DNA from: Leptospira ellisii
Lineage (GTDB): Bacteria; Spirochaetota; Leptospiria; Leptospirales; Leptospiraceae
Reading direction: 5' to 3'
DNA length: 7,497 nt
Assembly: GCF_002811955.1 (NCBI RefSeq)
Contig: NZ_NPEF01000190.1
Coordinates: 1-7,497, forward strand
Shown: piece after piece, positions 1 through 7,241 of the stretch
How the letters are laid out: each line of letters opens with the position of its first letter
Numbering within the stretch: the first letter of the stretch is position 1
Notes under the pieces: generated by a model
The model's input: only the letters and a program-made list of their open reading frames with translations
What the model was told of the DNA's origin: nothing
Databases searched by the model: none
Translations under genes and position numbers: made by a program

Positions 1-52
1 GAATCCCGTTTTGTCATTCCTTATTCTTCGGGAGAGCGCGGTTTTTCGGAAT

Positions 53-1309
53 TTATTTCAGATCGTCGAATCCGTTCTTTTCCTCTTGTAATCCCAATCT
101 TTCCTCGATCGCCGCTTCCGCCGTCAGTAGATCCGCGAATCCGGGGCTTTCCTTGATCCACGGGAGCAGATGCCAAATTCCCAACAGCTCTCCGTCTCCC
201 GGAATCAGATAATCCTTTAGGGAAACCGCGTGCAGGTTGAATAAGAATCCGAGAACGTTTCGCTTCGTTTTATCGGAATTAGATTTTAATGCGACGATAA
301 GAACGTTCTGACCTTCCTGGATGCGGTTGACGCGGATGTGACGCACAACGTGTCTCGGAAAAAACCTTTCGAGATAAAGGATCCGGGAGAGAACGGGGAG
401 CCAGGTTTTATATCGAATCAGAAGTCCGTTCGAATTCGAGCTGAGTTCCAAGGTTCTGGTCATTACGAAGACGAGAGCTGTGCTGAAAATTCCCAGGAAA
501 AGGATCGAAAACGGAACGAAGAAAAACAGAAAGACTGGATCCGGTTGAGATAAGGAGGAGGTGATCGCTGCCCAGGCTCCGTAAAAAATTCCGATGACCA
601 GAAAAATCTTGAACTTATCGTTTAGGGTTTTCGATTTCGAAATTTCCACGACGGTTCCCGTATCGGATACGCGTAATTTTAGAAATTTGGAATGTATTTT
701 CTCCGTTCGAGCGGATAAGAAAGTCGGAATAGGATCGGAATTTTCCAATCCCGTTTTAGATCCGGCCGACACGGGCAGGGAAAAAACCGATCGGAACGCG
801 GGCAGTTCCGCCTTCAATTCTTCCAAAGTCGAATAGGTTTCCAGCAGATAAAACGATCCGTCGTTTTTCACCAGGAACAAATCCCAGAATTTTCTATAAT
901 CGGTATCTCCTGAATCGGTTACTTGTCTGGACACGGTTCGTTTTCTGATTTTATAGGAGATATATTCGTTCAAGGAGATTTTCAATTCCGGTTGTTCGGT
1001 TTCCCGGATCGTAAACGTTCCGAGCCGGGGATCCAATTCCTCGGTACGAACGAAACGTTTCGTTTTCCGATACATTAAGATCGAAGAAAATAAAAGATAC
1101 GTGAACGAAAAACAGAATAGGACGATCAGGCTCGGATACAATATCGCTCCTTCTAAGAAAAGTCCCAGAGAATAAACCGTCGCGATCATAACGAGAACGG
1201 ACACGAACAAAAGAAGGAATGTCAATACGCAACCGGCGGCGCCCGAAAATCTATACGGGCTTTTCGTAAGCTTAGAGGCTTTTTCGTTTTCGAAATTCCA
1301 ATCGGACAA
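53..1309 (-). CDS. Four-helix membrane protein of unknown function
   Basis: A 418-residue protein I do not recognise. It has two similar halves. Each begins with a hydrophobic hairpin of two predicted helices (about residues 23-47 with 54-80, and 234-253 with 258-284) followed by a soluble stretch of about 130-150 residues rich in short alternating, beta-like segments, for example FYLLETYS near 153 and VLIVALKS near 336. The soluble parts are probably cytoplasmic, since a basic RKTKR cluster follows helix 2. The start is TTG, chosen because an AAGGA ribosome site lies 9 bases upstream and because the first internal ATG (residue 41) would cut helix 1 in half. There is no signal peptide cleavage site or lipobox. 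The gene is divergent from ppnP and no partner gene is visible. Only 52 bp follow the stop in this window, with no clear terminator. A PH-like or DUF3592-like membrane family is possible, but I see no decisive motif. The reading frame is confident; the function is unknown. Confidence 0.85.
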   Translation of the reverse strand: MSDWNFENEKASKLTKSPYRFSGAAGCVLTFLLLFVSVLVMIATVYSLGLFLEGAILYPSLIVLFCFSFTYLLFSSILMYRKTKRFVRTEELDPRLGTFTIRETEQPELKISLNEYISYKIRKRTVSRQVTDSGDTDYRKFWDLFLVKNDGSFYLLETYSTLEELKAELPAFRSVFSLPVSAGSKTGLENSDPIPTFLSARTEKIHSKFLKLRVSDTGTVVEISKSKTLNDKFKIFLVIGIFYGAWAAITSSLSQPDPVFLFFFVPFSILFLGIFSTALVFVMTRTLELSSNSNGLLIRYKTWLPVLSRILYLERFFPRHVVRHIRVNRIQEGQNVLIVALKSNSDKTKRNVLGFLFNLHAVSLKDYLIPGDGELLGIWHLLPWIKESPGFADLLTAEAAIEERLGLQEEKNGFDDLK

Positions 1310-1318
1310 GGGATTTTT

Positions 1319-1323
1319 TCCTT
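1319..1323 (-). promoter_or_regulatory. Ribosome binding site deciding a TTG start
   Basis: AAGGA on the minus strand, 9 bases before the TTG at 1309-1307, inside a purine-rich AAGGAAAAAA context. It is the main support for the unusual start codon of the 418-residue membrane protein. The DUF3147 gene has a very similar context before its GTG. Confidence 0.6.
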
Positions 1324-1606
1324 AATAATTTATTTCTTACTTCGGACCCGGTGAAGGATACGGATTTCACGGGAAATGGCAAGTATGAAACGGAGTCGGA
1401 CTCGGACAATTTGCGGTTCCGTCGACTCGGCGCCCTCTTGCGGGTTATCGGAAATTTATTTCCAATCCGTTGCCGCGACGTTTTCCGCATTTCATCGTAT
1501 TTAATTTGTATCCAGTCGAAGTCGCTTTGGAAGTGTAGTCAATCGATCCGTTTTTTAGCGCGGATTCCGGTGCGGTTTTGCGGAACGGATTTTGACATTG
1601 AAGTAT

Positions 1607-1612
1607 GGAGGG
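1607..1612 (+). promoter_or_regulatory. Strong ribosome binding site for ppnP
   Basis: GGAGGG ends 9 bases before the ATG at 1622. It fixes the ppnP start at that ATG and rules out the in-frame TTG at 1592, whose coding sequence would contain this site. Confidence 0.75.
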
Positions 1613-1621
1613 AAAAGCCGT

Positions 1622-1942
1622 ATGGCTCAGACACAGTTCGAAAACGTCACCGTCGTGAAAAAGGCGAACGTTTATTACGAAGGGAAGGTGACCAGCAGAA
1701 CGGTTCTGTTTCAGGACGGTTCGAAAAAAACTCTAGGAATTTTGATGCCCGGTGAATACGATTTCGGAACCGACGAAAAGGAAATTATGGAGATTTTGGA
1801 CGGGGAACTTCTCGTCAAACTTCCGGGTGAAACTTCCTGGCAGGAAATCAAAGGCGGACAATCCTTCGAGGTTCCCGCGAAATCCAGATTCCAATTGAAT
1901 GTGAAAAAAATCAGCGACTATTGCTGTTCTTATATCGGGTAA
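1622..1942 (+). CDS. ppnP: Pyrimidine/purine nucleoside phosphorylase (PpnP, DUF1255 family)
   Basis: A 106-residue cytosolic protein of the PpnP/YaiE family, small single-domain cupins that split purine and pyrimidine nucleosides with phosphate into free base and ribose-1-phosphate (nucleotide salvage). Family hallmarks are visible: the early YYEGKV segment (18-23; E. coli has EYFSGKV), PGEYDFGT (43-50; E. coli EGEYTFST), [15 protein letters not shown] (54-68), the W of SWQEI (73), and F-x-VPA-x-S-x-F-x-L-x-V (82-94), which closes the beta barrel. It ends in a short aromatic and cysteine-rich tail, YCCSYIG, where E. coli has YLCRYL. Length is close to the usual 94-106 residues. The start was chosen by the GGAGGG site; an upstream TTG would add ten unlikely residues. 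The gene stands alone, convergent with the DUF3147 gene and divergent from the membrane protein, and shows no functional tie to gcv. The family assignment is firm; the substrate range is known from the family, not shown here. Confidence 0.92.
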   Translation: MAQTQFENVTVVKKANVYYEGKVTSRTVLFQDGSKKTLGILMPGEYDFGTDEKEIMEILDGELLVKLPGETSWQEIKGGQSFEVPAKSRFQLNVKKISDYCCSYIG

Positions 1943-1970
1943 AAACGACTTAAGTTTTTTGAATATATTT

Positions 1971-1988
1971 GAAAGGATCTTTCTTTTT
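1971..1988 (+). terminator. Weak candidate terminator after ppnP
   Basis: GAAAG-GAT-CTTTC (1971-1983) forms a 5-bp stem with a 3-base loop and is followed directly by TTTTT (1984-1988), 28 bases past the ppnP stop. The position and T tract suit an intrinsic terminator, but the stem is short and mostly A-T, so this is tentative. Confidence 0.3.
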
Positions 1989-2029
1989 CGCACGGGGTCG
2001 ACCGAAACCGCACGAAAACGGTCCGAGCG

Positions 2030-2374
2030 TTATAGGTCCACTTCGAATTTTCTCGCGATAAAAACAGTACATGCGAAAAGCAGGATCGTTAACACGCAGG
2101 ATAACGCCAAGGCCGTCCAAAAATTGAATTTTCGATGAAGTGCGGGAAAGGCCAAAAACATCGGAAGAGTCGGCAATACGTACCAAAACGTATAAAAGGA
2201 ATGGTTGTCGATTTTCGCATTTTCCTGGTTCTCCAGTTTCAACCAAATCAGCGTGAAAATCGTGATCAACGGTAAGGAACCGATCAACGCCCCGATTCTA
2301 TCCGATCTTTTCGCGAATTCTGAAATCGCGGTAATTAAGGCGGCGCTGACCAGGAACTTTACGACGATAAACAC
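2030..2374 (-). CDS. DUF3147-type small integral membrane protein
   Basis: A 114-residue hydrophobic protein with four predicted helices (about 2-18, 27-46, 61-79 and 84-107). The layout matches small DUF3147 membrane proteins: a short N-terminal helix ending in SEFAKRSDRIGALIGSLPL (18-36), then an acidic and polar loop (47-58), then FWYVLPTLPMF (63-73) and the C-terminal helix pair. The family has no established biochemical role. It starts at GTG, supported by TAGGA 7 bases upstream; the GTG is also the first codon of helix 1, and no better ATG is available. It follows gcvP by 52 bp on the same strand with no convincing terminator between, so it is probably read from the gcv transcript. Whether it has anything to do with glycine, for example transport, is unknown; the protein is too small for a standard amino acid carrier. 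Family match is from memory of the motif pattern. Confidence 0.8.
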   Translation of the reverse strand: MFIVVKFLVSAALITAISEFAKRSDRIGALIGSLPLITIFTLIWLKLENQENAKIDNHSFYTFWYVLPTLPMFLAFPALHRKFNFWTALALSCVLTILLFACTVFIARKFEVDL

Positions 2375-2381
2375 GGTTTTT

Positions 2382-2385
2382 TCCT
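2382..2385 (-). promoter_or_regulatory. Ribosome binding site deciding a GTG start
   Basis: AGGA on the minus strand, 7 bases before the GTG of the DUF3147 gene, in the context TTAGGAAAAAACC. It supports the GTG start and shows that translation starts independently of gcvP. Confidence 0.55.
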
Positions 2386-2426
2386 AAGACCGACTCGCGT
2401 TATGATCGTTGAGCGGTTCCGCGAAA

Positions 2427-5321
2427 TCATTGATAACTTTCGATCGGAAGACAGGAACATACGAGATTCCTATCTCCGTAGACGTTATCCACTCGGCCTA
2501 CGTAAGGCCAGAATTTGTGTTCTCTGAGCCAGCCCGCAGGATAAGCGGCGCGTTCTCTCGGATACAAATGATCCCAACGATCCGAGGCGATCATCGCCGC
2601 GGTATGAGGCGAATTTTTGAGAGGATTGTCCGTTTTGTCCAAGGTTCCGTTCTCTACGTCCAAAATTTCCCGATGAATCAGGAGCATCGCCTCGCAGAAA
2701 CGATCCAATTCCTCTTTGGATTCGGATTCGGTCGGTTCGATCATGAGAGTTCCCGGCACGGGAAAGGACATGGTGGGGGCGTGAAAGCCGTAGTCTATCA
2801 GCCGTTTGGCGACGTCCTCCACTTCGATTCCCGCGGTTTTTTTGAAGGGTCTCACGTCCAGGATACATTCGTGGGCGACGAAGCCGTTCTTCCCTTTGTA
2901 TAAGATCGGATACGCCTTTTCCAAACGTTTGGCGATGTAGTTCGCGTTCAGGATGGAATACTTGGTCGCATCGGTCAAACCTTCCGTTCCCATCAGAGCG
3001 ATGTAAATCCACGAGATCAGAACGATGCTAGCGCTTCCCCAAGGAGCTGCGGAAACCGCACCGTGTTCGTTTCCGGTTTTGTTATCCACGAGAACGTGGC
3101 CGGGTAAAAACGGAACGAGATGTTTTGCCACTCCGATCGGGCCGACTCCGGGACCTCCTCCTCCGTGAGGAATACAAAAAGTCTTATGTAGATTGAGATG
3201 ACATACGTCCGCTCCGATCGCACCCGGACTCGTTAATCCGACCTGGGCATTCATATTCGCCCCGTCCATATACACTTGTCCTCCGTGCGAATGAACGATC
3301 GCGCAGATTTCCTTGATCGATTCTTCGAACACTCCATGCGTGGAAGGATACGTTACCATCAAAGCCGCGAGGTCGTTTTTGTGCTCCTCCGCCTTCGTCT
3401 TTAAATCCTCCAAATCCACGTTCCCGTTGGAATCGCAGGAAACGACTACGACTTTAAATCCGGCCATCGCAGCGCTCGCGGGGTTGGTTCCGTGGGCCGA
3501 GATGGGAATCAGACATACGTTTCTATGCGATTCTTTTCTGCTTTCGTGATATCTACGGATGGCGAGTAAACCGGCGTATTCTCCCTGGGAGCCGGCGTTC
3601 GGTTGTAGGGAGACTCCGGCGAAACCGGTGATCTCACAAAGCCATTTTTCCAGCTGTTCGAAAACGATCCTATAACCTCGCGTCTGATCCGTAGGCGCGA
3701 ACGGATGAATGGCGCCGAACTCCGGCCAGGTGACCGGATACATTTCCGTGGCCGCGTTGAGTTTCATCGTGCAGGAGCCGAGGGGAATCATGGAAGTCGT
3801 AAGCGAAAGATCCCTCGATTCCAACTTACGGATATAACGGAGCATTTTCGTTTCGGTATGATGCGTTTGAAAAACCGGATGCGTCAGATATGCGGAAGTT
3901 CTTTGTAGGGAATCCGGAACCGTCGCCGCATTCGCGAAGAGATCGTTTAGATCCGCTTGGTTCACTCCGAAAATTCCGCAAAGGTCCCGGAGATCGGAAA
4001 TGTTTACCGTTTCGTCTAACGCGATTCCGATTCTTCCGTCCTTATATTCCCGTAGATTGATCCGTTGCGCACGCGCCTTTTCCAGGATCGATTCGGTTTT
4101 TCCGCCTGTCCGGACCGTGATCGTATCGAAGTAGGAATCGTTGAGAACTTCGTATCCCGCCGACTTCAGAAGTTGGGCCAATACGCCCGTTAGTTTGTGG
4201 AGCCGCGAAGCGATGTTTTTGAGTCCTTCCGGTCCGTGATATACGGCATACATGGAGGAGATCACCGCAAGAAGCACTTGGGCGGTGCAGATATTACTCG
4301 TCGCTTTGTCCCTTCGGATATGTTGTTCCCTGGTCTGCAAAGAAAGTCGCAAGCCGGGATTTCCTTGAGAATCCTTGGAAACCCCGATGAGCCGACCGGG
4401 CATACTTCGTTTGAATTCGTCCTTGGTCGCAAAGTAACCCGCGTGCGGACCGCCGAATCCGAGCGGAAGTCCGAACCTTTGCGAGGAACCGACCGCGATA
4501 TCGGCGCCCATCTCCCCGGGAGATTTGAGCAAAGTCAAGGCGAGCAGGTCGGCGGCCACCGTAGCGACCGCTCCTACGTTATGCGTCTTTTGAATGAGGG
4601 AGGTATAATCGAAAACCGCCCCGTCCGTCGCAGGGTATTGGAGCAGAATTCCGAAAAAGTCCTCGTTGAGTTCCAAGGTTTCGTGGTTTCCGATCTGAAC
4701 CTCGATTCCCAAAGGATTGGCCCTCGTCACCACGACGTCGATCGTCTGCGGATGACAGAGTTCGGAGACGAAGAATTTTTTAGCAGTCTCGTTCTTACGA
4801 ACGGAAAAGGCGAGAAACATTGCCTCGGCCGCGGCCGTTCCTTCGTCGAGAAGGGAAGCGTTCGAAATCTCCAAACCGGTAAGATCTATGATCATCGTTT
4901 GAAAGTTGAGAAGCGCCTCCAAACGTCCTTGGGAAATTTCGGCCTGATACGGAGTATAAGCTGTATACCATCCCGGGTTTTCCAGAATGTTTCTTTGAAT
5001 CACGGCCGGAGTGATACACGCGTTGTAACCCGCGCCGATATAGGAGCGAAAGACTTCGTTTTCGGAACCGATACGTTTCAGATCCCGGAGAATTTTGTGT
5101 TCCGTCGACGCGGGCGGTAGATCGAGGGGTTTTGTTAAACGAATTCCCGCGGGAACGGCTTTTTCGATCAACTCTTCGAGGGAATTCAGTCCGAGTTCCT
5201 TCAACATTTCCCCCGCTTGGCTGGGATCGGGACCGATATGTCTTCTCGGAAACGTGTCCAGAGGATCCGCTCCCACCCTTTCCGGGTTTGTCGCGGTTTG
5301 ATTTTGAAGAATGGAACTCAT
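2427..5321 (-). CDS. gcvP: Glycine dehydrogenase (decarboxylating), P-protein of the glycine cleavage system
   Basis: A 964-residue, single-chain P-protein. It is a PLP enzyme that decarboxylates glycine and transfers the aminomethyl group to the lipoyl lysine of GcvH (cytosolic, one-carbon metabolism). The length matches full-size bacterial GcvP, not the split gcvPA/gcvPB form. Landmarks in order: FPRRHIGP (24-31) at the N terminus; the catalytically silent N-terminal aminotransferase-like half with [20 protein letters not shown] (114-133), [13 protein letters not shown] (156-168) and [16 protein letters not shown] (283-298); the linker; [10 protein letters not shown] (514-523); [11 protein letters not shown] (575-585); [10 protein letters not shown] (608-617); and the PLP site HLNLHKTF with the Schiff-base lysine at K713, followed by the glycine-rich loop [13 protein letters not shown] (718-730). 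EPTESE (862-867) lies near the C terminus. The ATG start gives the standard N terminus; its ribosome site is weak (GCAGG). The gene lies 39 bp after gcvH and is the third gene of the operon. No frameshift or missing key residue was seen. Confidence 0.98.
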   Translation of the reverse strand: MSSILQNQTATNPERVGADPLDTFPRRHIGPDPSQAGEMLKELGLNSLEELIEKAVPAGIRLTKPLDLPPASTEHKILRDLKRIGSENEVFRSYIGAGYNACITPAVIQRNILENPGWYTAYTPYQAEISQGRLEALLNFQTMIIDLTGLEISNASLLDEGTAAAEAMFLAFSVRKNETAKKFFVSELCHPQTIDVVVTRANPLGIEVQIGNHETLELNEDFFGILLQYPATDGAVFDYTSLIQKTHNVGAVATVAADLLALTLLKSPGEMGADIAVGSSQRFGLPLGFGGPHAGYFATKDEFKRSMPGRLIGVSKDSQGNPGLRLSLQTREQHIRRDKATSNICTAQVLLAVISSMYAVYHGPEGLKNIASRLHKLTGVLAQLLKSAGYEVLNDSYFDTITVRTGGKTESILEKARAQRINLREYKDGRIGIALDETVNISDLRDLCGIFGVNQADLNDLFANAATVPDSLQRTSAYLTHPVFQTHHTETKMLRYIRKLESRDLSLTTSMIPLGSCTMKLNAATEMYPVTWPEFGAIHPFAPTDQTRGYRIVFEQLEKWLCEITGFAGVSLQPNAGSQGEYAGLLAIRRYHESRKESHRNVCLIPISAHGTNPASAAMAGFKVVVVSCDSNGNVDLEDLKTKAEEHKNDLAALMVTYPSTHGVFEESIKEICAIVHSHGGQVYMDGANMNAQVGLTSPGAIGADVCHLNLHKTFCIPHGGGGPGVGPIGVAKHLVPFLPGHVLVDNKTGNEHGAVSAAPWGSASIVLISWIYIALMGTEGLTDATKYSILNANYIAKRLEKAYPILYKGKNGFVAHECILDVRPFKKTAGIEVEDVAKRLIDYGFHAPTMSFPVPGTLMIEPTESESKEELDRFCEAMLLIHREILDVENGTLDKTDNPLKNSPHTAAMIASDRWDHLYPRERAAYPAGWLREHKFWPYVGRVDNVYGDRNLVCSCLPIESYQ

Positions 5322-5360
5322 GTGAACCTGCTTATAAATTCTCTATATTAGACTTTGATG

Positions 5361-5753
5361 TTATTCGAGTCCGGCGACCAAAGCCTTGTATTTTTCGGGA
5401 CTCAGAAGTTTTTCCAATTCGGAAGGGGAAAATCCTTTCACCTTGATCATCCAAGCGTCGAACGGTTTGGAATTTACGTCTCCCGGGTTTTTGGAGAGCG
5501 CCGCATTGGATTCGACGACTTCTCCGCCGATCGGAGCGTACAAATCCTCGGCCGCTTTTACGGATTCGATCGTCCCGAACGTTTCGAATTGTTTGATCGT
5601 TTTTCCCGATTTCGGAAGATCCACGAATACGATATCGCCGAGCGCCGATTGAGCGAAGTCGGAAATTCCGATAAGGGCCACGTCTCCTTCCACCTTAACC
5701 CATTCGTGTTTTTCCGAAAAAAGATAACCTGCGGGTGCTTGCGTTTCTGCCAT
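5361..5753 (-). CDS. gcvH: Glycine cleavage system H-protein (lipoyl carrier)
   Basis: A 130-residue lipoyl-domain protein that shuttles the aminomethyl intermediate from GcvP to GcvT and then presents dihydrolipoyl groups to the L-protein for reoxidation. The lipoyl-lysine motif is [21 protein letters not shown] (59-79), with K66 the modified lysine at the tip of the hairpin. Other family signatures are the YLFSEKHEW segment (10-18), [20 protein letters not shown] (28-47), NPGDVNSKP (89-97) and the C-terminal helix ending EKYKALV (120-126). The length is typical. AGGAAA lies 5 bases upstream of the ATG. It sits between gcvT (20-bp gap) and gcvP (39-bp gap), so all three are surely co-transcribed. 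It needs lipoylation by enzymes encoded elsewhere. Nothing is unusual. Confidence 0.98.
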   Translation of the reverse strand: MAETQAPAGYLFSEKHEWVKVEGDVALIGISDFAQSALGDIVFVDLPKSGKTIKQFETFGTIESVKAAEDLYAPIGGEVVESNAALSKNPGDVNSKPFDAWMIKVKGFSPSELEKLLSPEKYKALVAGLE

Positions 5754-5773
5754 GTCCGTTTCCTGATTTCTAA

Positions 5774-6889
5774 TTAATTTTTTCTGATACTGCCTTCGAT
5801 AAAAGGCTTCGTAACAATGATAGCTTGTTTGGGTTGTTCCCGAATTTCAATCTGAATCGGTTCTCCGTCCTTGATTTTTTCCGCGCGGATCAACGCGAGT
5901 CCGATTCCTTTTTTGAGCGAAGGGGAGAAGGTTCCCGAAGTAGTTTTGCCGATTTCGTTTCCGTCCGCGTCGAGCACGCGGAAATTTTCCCGAGGAACTC
6001 CGGCTTCCGTTAGGCAAAATCCCACGATCTTGGAGGAAGGTCCGCCTTTCTTTTGGGAAAGGATTTTATCGGATGCGAAGTAGGGTTTTTCCTTTTCTTT
6101 GACGATCCATCCTATTCCGGATTCGACGGGCGTCCATACTTCGCTGAGTTCGTGACCGTATAAGGCGTATTTCGCTTCGATACGAAGGGTGTCTCTTGCT
6201 CCGAGCCCGCAGGGAATCAATCCGAACGGTTTACCGAATTCTAATAGACCGTTCCAGAGTTTGAGTCCGAGAGGAACGGAGGAATAAATTTCGAAACCGT
6301 CTTCGCCCGTATAACCGGTTCTCGATACGAGAATCTCTTCCCCTTCCCAGGAAAGAACCGCAAAACGATAATATAAAATTCCGCTCAAGTCCTTGGACAA
6401 ATATTGGGAAAGAATTTGATCCGCTTTCGGACCCTGAAGCGCGATCTGATGCCAGCGGGAACTTTGGTCGTCGACGGTAACTCCGTTTTCGGGAAGATGT
6501 TTTTTTAAATGTGCGGCCACCGCTTCGTAGTTGGAGGCGTTCGAACAGATCATATATTTTTCCGGAGAAAATTTATAGATCGTAACGTCGTCCACGAGTC
6601 CGCCTTGTTCGTTCAGGATCGCGTTGTATTGGACTTGGAAGTTTTCGAGAGAAGAAACGGTATTGCAGCTGAGGGATTCCAAAAATTGCAGGATGCTTTC
6701 TGGTTCTCCCGTGACGAAAATTTCCCCCATGTGAGAAACGTCGAACAATCCGGCTGCTTCCCGAGTGGCGGTATGTTCGGCGATGATTCCGGAATATTGA
6801 ACCGGCATGTCCCAACCGCCAAACGGAATCATTTTGGCGCCGAGGGTGCGATGGGTTTCATTCAAAGGTGTTTTTCTGTCTTGGGACAT
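5774..6889 (-). CDS. gcvT: Glycine cleavage system T-protein (aminomethyltransferase)
   Basis: A 371-residue tetrahydrofolate-dependent aminomethyltransferase. It takes the aminomethyl group on lipoyl-GcvH and gives 5,10-methylene-THF and ammonia. Landmarks: [24 protein letters not shown] at the N terminus (9-32), LFDVSHMGE (48-56), the folate-site segment [10 protein letters not shown] (97-106) whose Asp pair (100-101) includes the conserved catalytic aspartate, LQGPKA (151-156), [14 protein letters not shown] (189-202), [13 protein letters not shown] (227-239) and YGHEL (244-248). The C-terminal barrel domain has [12 protein letters not shown] (314-325). These favour a true GcvT over the related YgfZ or sarcosine-oxidase-type folate proteins, as does its place at the head of gcvTHP. 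The ATG start is preceded by AGGAAG with a short 4-base spacing. The first gene of the operon, it has a 350-bp upstream region that should carry the operon's promoter. Confidence 0.98.
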   Translation of the reverse strand: MSQDRKTPLNETHRTLGAKMIPFGGWDMPVQYSGIIAEHTATREAAGLFDVSHMGEIFVTGEPESILQFLESLSCNTVSSLENFQVQYNAILNEQGGLVDDVTIYKFSPEKYMICSNASNYEAVAAHLKKHLPENGVTVDDQSSRWHQIALQGPKADQILSQYLSKDLSGILYYRFAVLSWEGEEILVSRTGYTGEDGFEIYSSVPLGLKLWNGLLEFGKPFGLIPCGLGARDTLRIEAKYALYGHELSEVWTPVESGIGWIVKEKEKPYFASDKILSQKKGGPSSKIVGFCLTEAGVPRENFRVLDADGNEIGKTTSGTFSPSLKKGIGLALIRAEKIKDGEPIQIEIREQPKQAIIVTKPFIEGSIRKN

Positions 6890-7019
6890 AAGGCTTCCTG
6901 TTACCAGTTTTTACTAGATCGGTACCGGGACAAATGGATTTTTCGGGAAAATTTTCGATTAGAAAGCGCGTTTACGGGAAAAGCGGGAAAGTTTCCGTTT
7001 TCGATCCCCGTCTCGATTT

Positions 7020-7045
7020 AAAAAACGATTTCGGATTTTATCCGA
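7020..7045 (-). terminator. Hairpin plus T tract in the gcvT leader (candidate attenuator)
   Basis: On the minus strand TCGGAT-AAA-ATCCGA (7045-7031) forms a 6-bp stem with a 3-base loop, followed after 5 bases (AATCG) by TTTTTT (7025-7020). It lies about 130 bases before the gcvT start. If the operon promoter lies in the AT-rich zone beyond 7140, this could act as an attenuator; if the promoter is nearer to gcvT, it could terminate leftward stray transcription. The stem is short and the gap before the T tract is longer than ideal, so this is only a candidate. Confidence 0.3.
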
Positions 7046-7185
7046 TTTAGATCCTTTTCGAAACGATCCGTTTTGATACGTTCGAAAAAGACTCTGAAAG
7101 GCCGATATGGAAATAAATCGATTTTTCGATTTGCCGGAAGGCAATAAGTTTTTAAGTGAAATTTTACGTTCAAAACATTAGAATT

Positions 7186-7214
7186 TTATGAAGTAATTTT
7201 GTTTAGTTTATAAC
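7186..7214 (+). promoter_or_regulatory. Possible sigma-70 promoter for the right-edge gene
   Basis: TATAAC (7209-7214) matches five of six bases of the -10 consensus. A poor -35 (TTATGA, 7186-7191) lies 17 bases upstream. Transcription would begin near 7221, just ahead of the AGGAG at 7230-7234. The surrounding 80 bp are AT-rich. Support comes from position and the -10 only. Confidence 0.3.
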
Positions 7215-7229
7215 GAGAGCGACCTTTTT

Positions 7230-7234
7230 AGGAG
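7230..7234 (+). promoter_or_regulatory. Ribosome binding site before TTG 7242
   Basis: AGGAG ends 7 bases before the TTG at 7242, an excellent spacing for that start. It is too far (26 bases) from the GTG at 7261 that opens the lipoprotein-like frame. This mismatch suggests that the lipoprotein frame has suffered an indel near its start, or that it uses a weaker site. Confidence 0.4.
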
Positions 7235-7241
7235 TAACGCC

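Larger units (their letters stand above)
1310..1621. other. Divergent intergenic region, membrane protein / ppnP
   Basis: 312 bp between two divergent starts, so promoters for both genes should lie here. I see no full sigma-70 pair with good spacing in either direction. TATTTAAT at 1498-1505 is a possible -10 for ppnP, but it lacks a good -35. The TTGACA at 1593-1598 is too close to the ppnP start to serve it. A small imperfect hairpin (GTGAA 1351-1355 with TTCAC 1366-1370, extended by two C-G pairs beyond one mismatch) lies about 40 bp upstream of the membrane gene and could be an operator. Short reading frames crossing the region look like chance. Confidence 0.5.
6890..7241. other. Intergenic control region upstream of gcvT
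   Basis: About 350 bp with no convincing gene on either strand. The gcvT-proximal part (6890-7080) is GC-moderate. The stretch at 7141-7220 is clearly AT-rich, as expected for promoters in both directions. On the gcvT strand there is a small hairpin plus T tract (listed separately). A 7-bp inverted repeat, AAATCGA (7115-7121) and TCGATTT (7126-7132) with a 4-base loop, could be a protein-binding site. I looked for the conserved core of a glycine riboswitch (GGAGAG-type stems in tandem) on the gcvT strand and did not find it. A 61-residue frame at 6959-7144 (minus) is basic and low in complexity, and is probably chance. Confidence 0.5.

Noticed and set aside
1592..1621. A ten-codon N-terminal extension of ppnP from TTG 1592
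   Set aside because: The extension contains the GGAGGG ribosome site that serves the ATG at 1622, and the added residues have no counterpart in the family.
1351..1755. A 134-residue plus-strand frame running into ppnP
   Set aside because: It overlaps the start of ppnP in another frame. ppnP has a strong ribosome site and clear family motifs; this frame has a basic, featureless product.
1943..2029. Strong bidirectional terminator between the convergent ppnP and DUF3147 genes
   Set aside because: Only a weak 5-bp stem with a T tract in the ppnP direction is visible (listed with low confidence). GACCG/CGGTC near 2000-2020 has a long loop and no T tract in either direction.
2409..2903. A 164-residue open frame on the plus strand
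   Set aside because: Antisense to the 3' end of gcvP. No motif or ribosome-site support beyond chance.
4197..5120. A 307-residue open frame on the plus strand
   Set aside because: It lies wholly antisense to gcvP, whose family motifs are unmistakable. The translated product is rich in Arg, Gly and Ser with no domain pattern, typical of the shadow of a conserved gene.
6509..7021. A 170-residue plus-strand frame covering the 5' end of gcvT and its upstream region
   Set aside because: Most of it is antisense to the conserved N-terminal region of gcvT, and the product has no recognisable features.
6890..7140. Glycine riboswitch upstream of gcvT
   Set aside because: Expected from knowledge of gcv operons, but I could not find the conserved core or the tandem aptamer layout on the minus strand. 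A covariance-model search would settle it.
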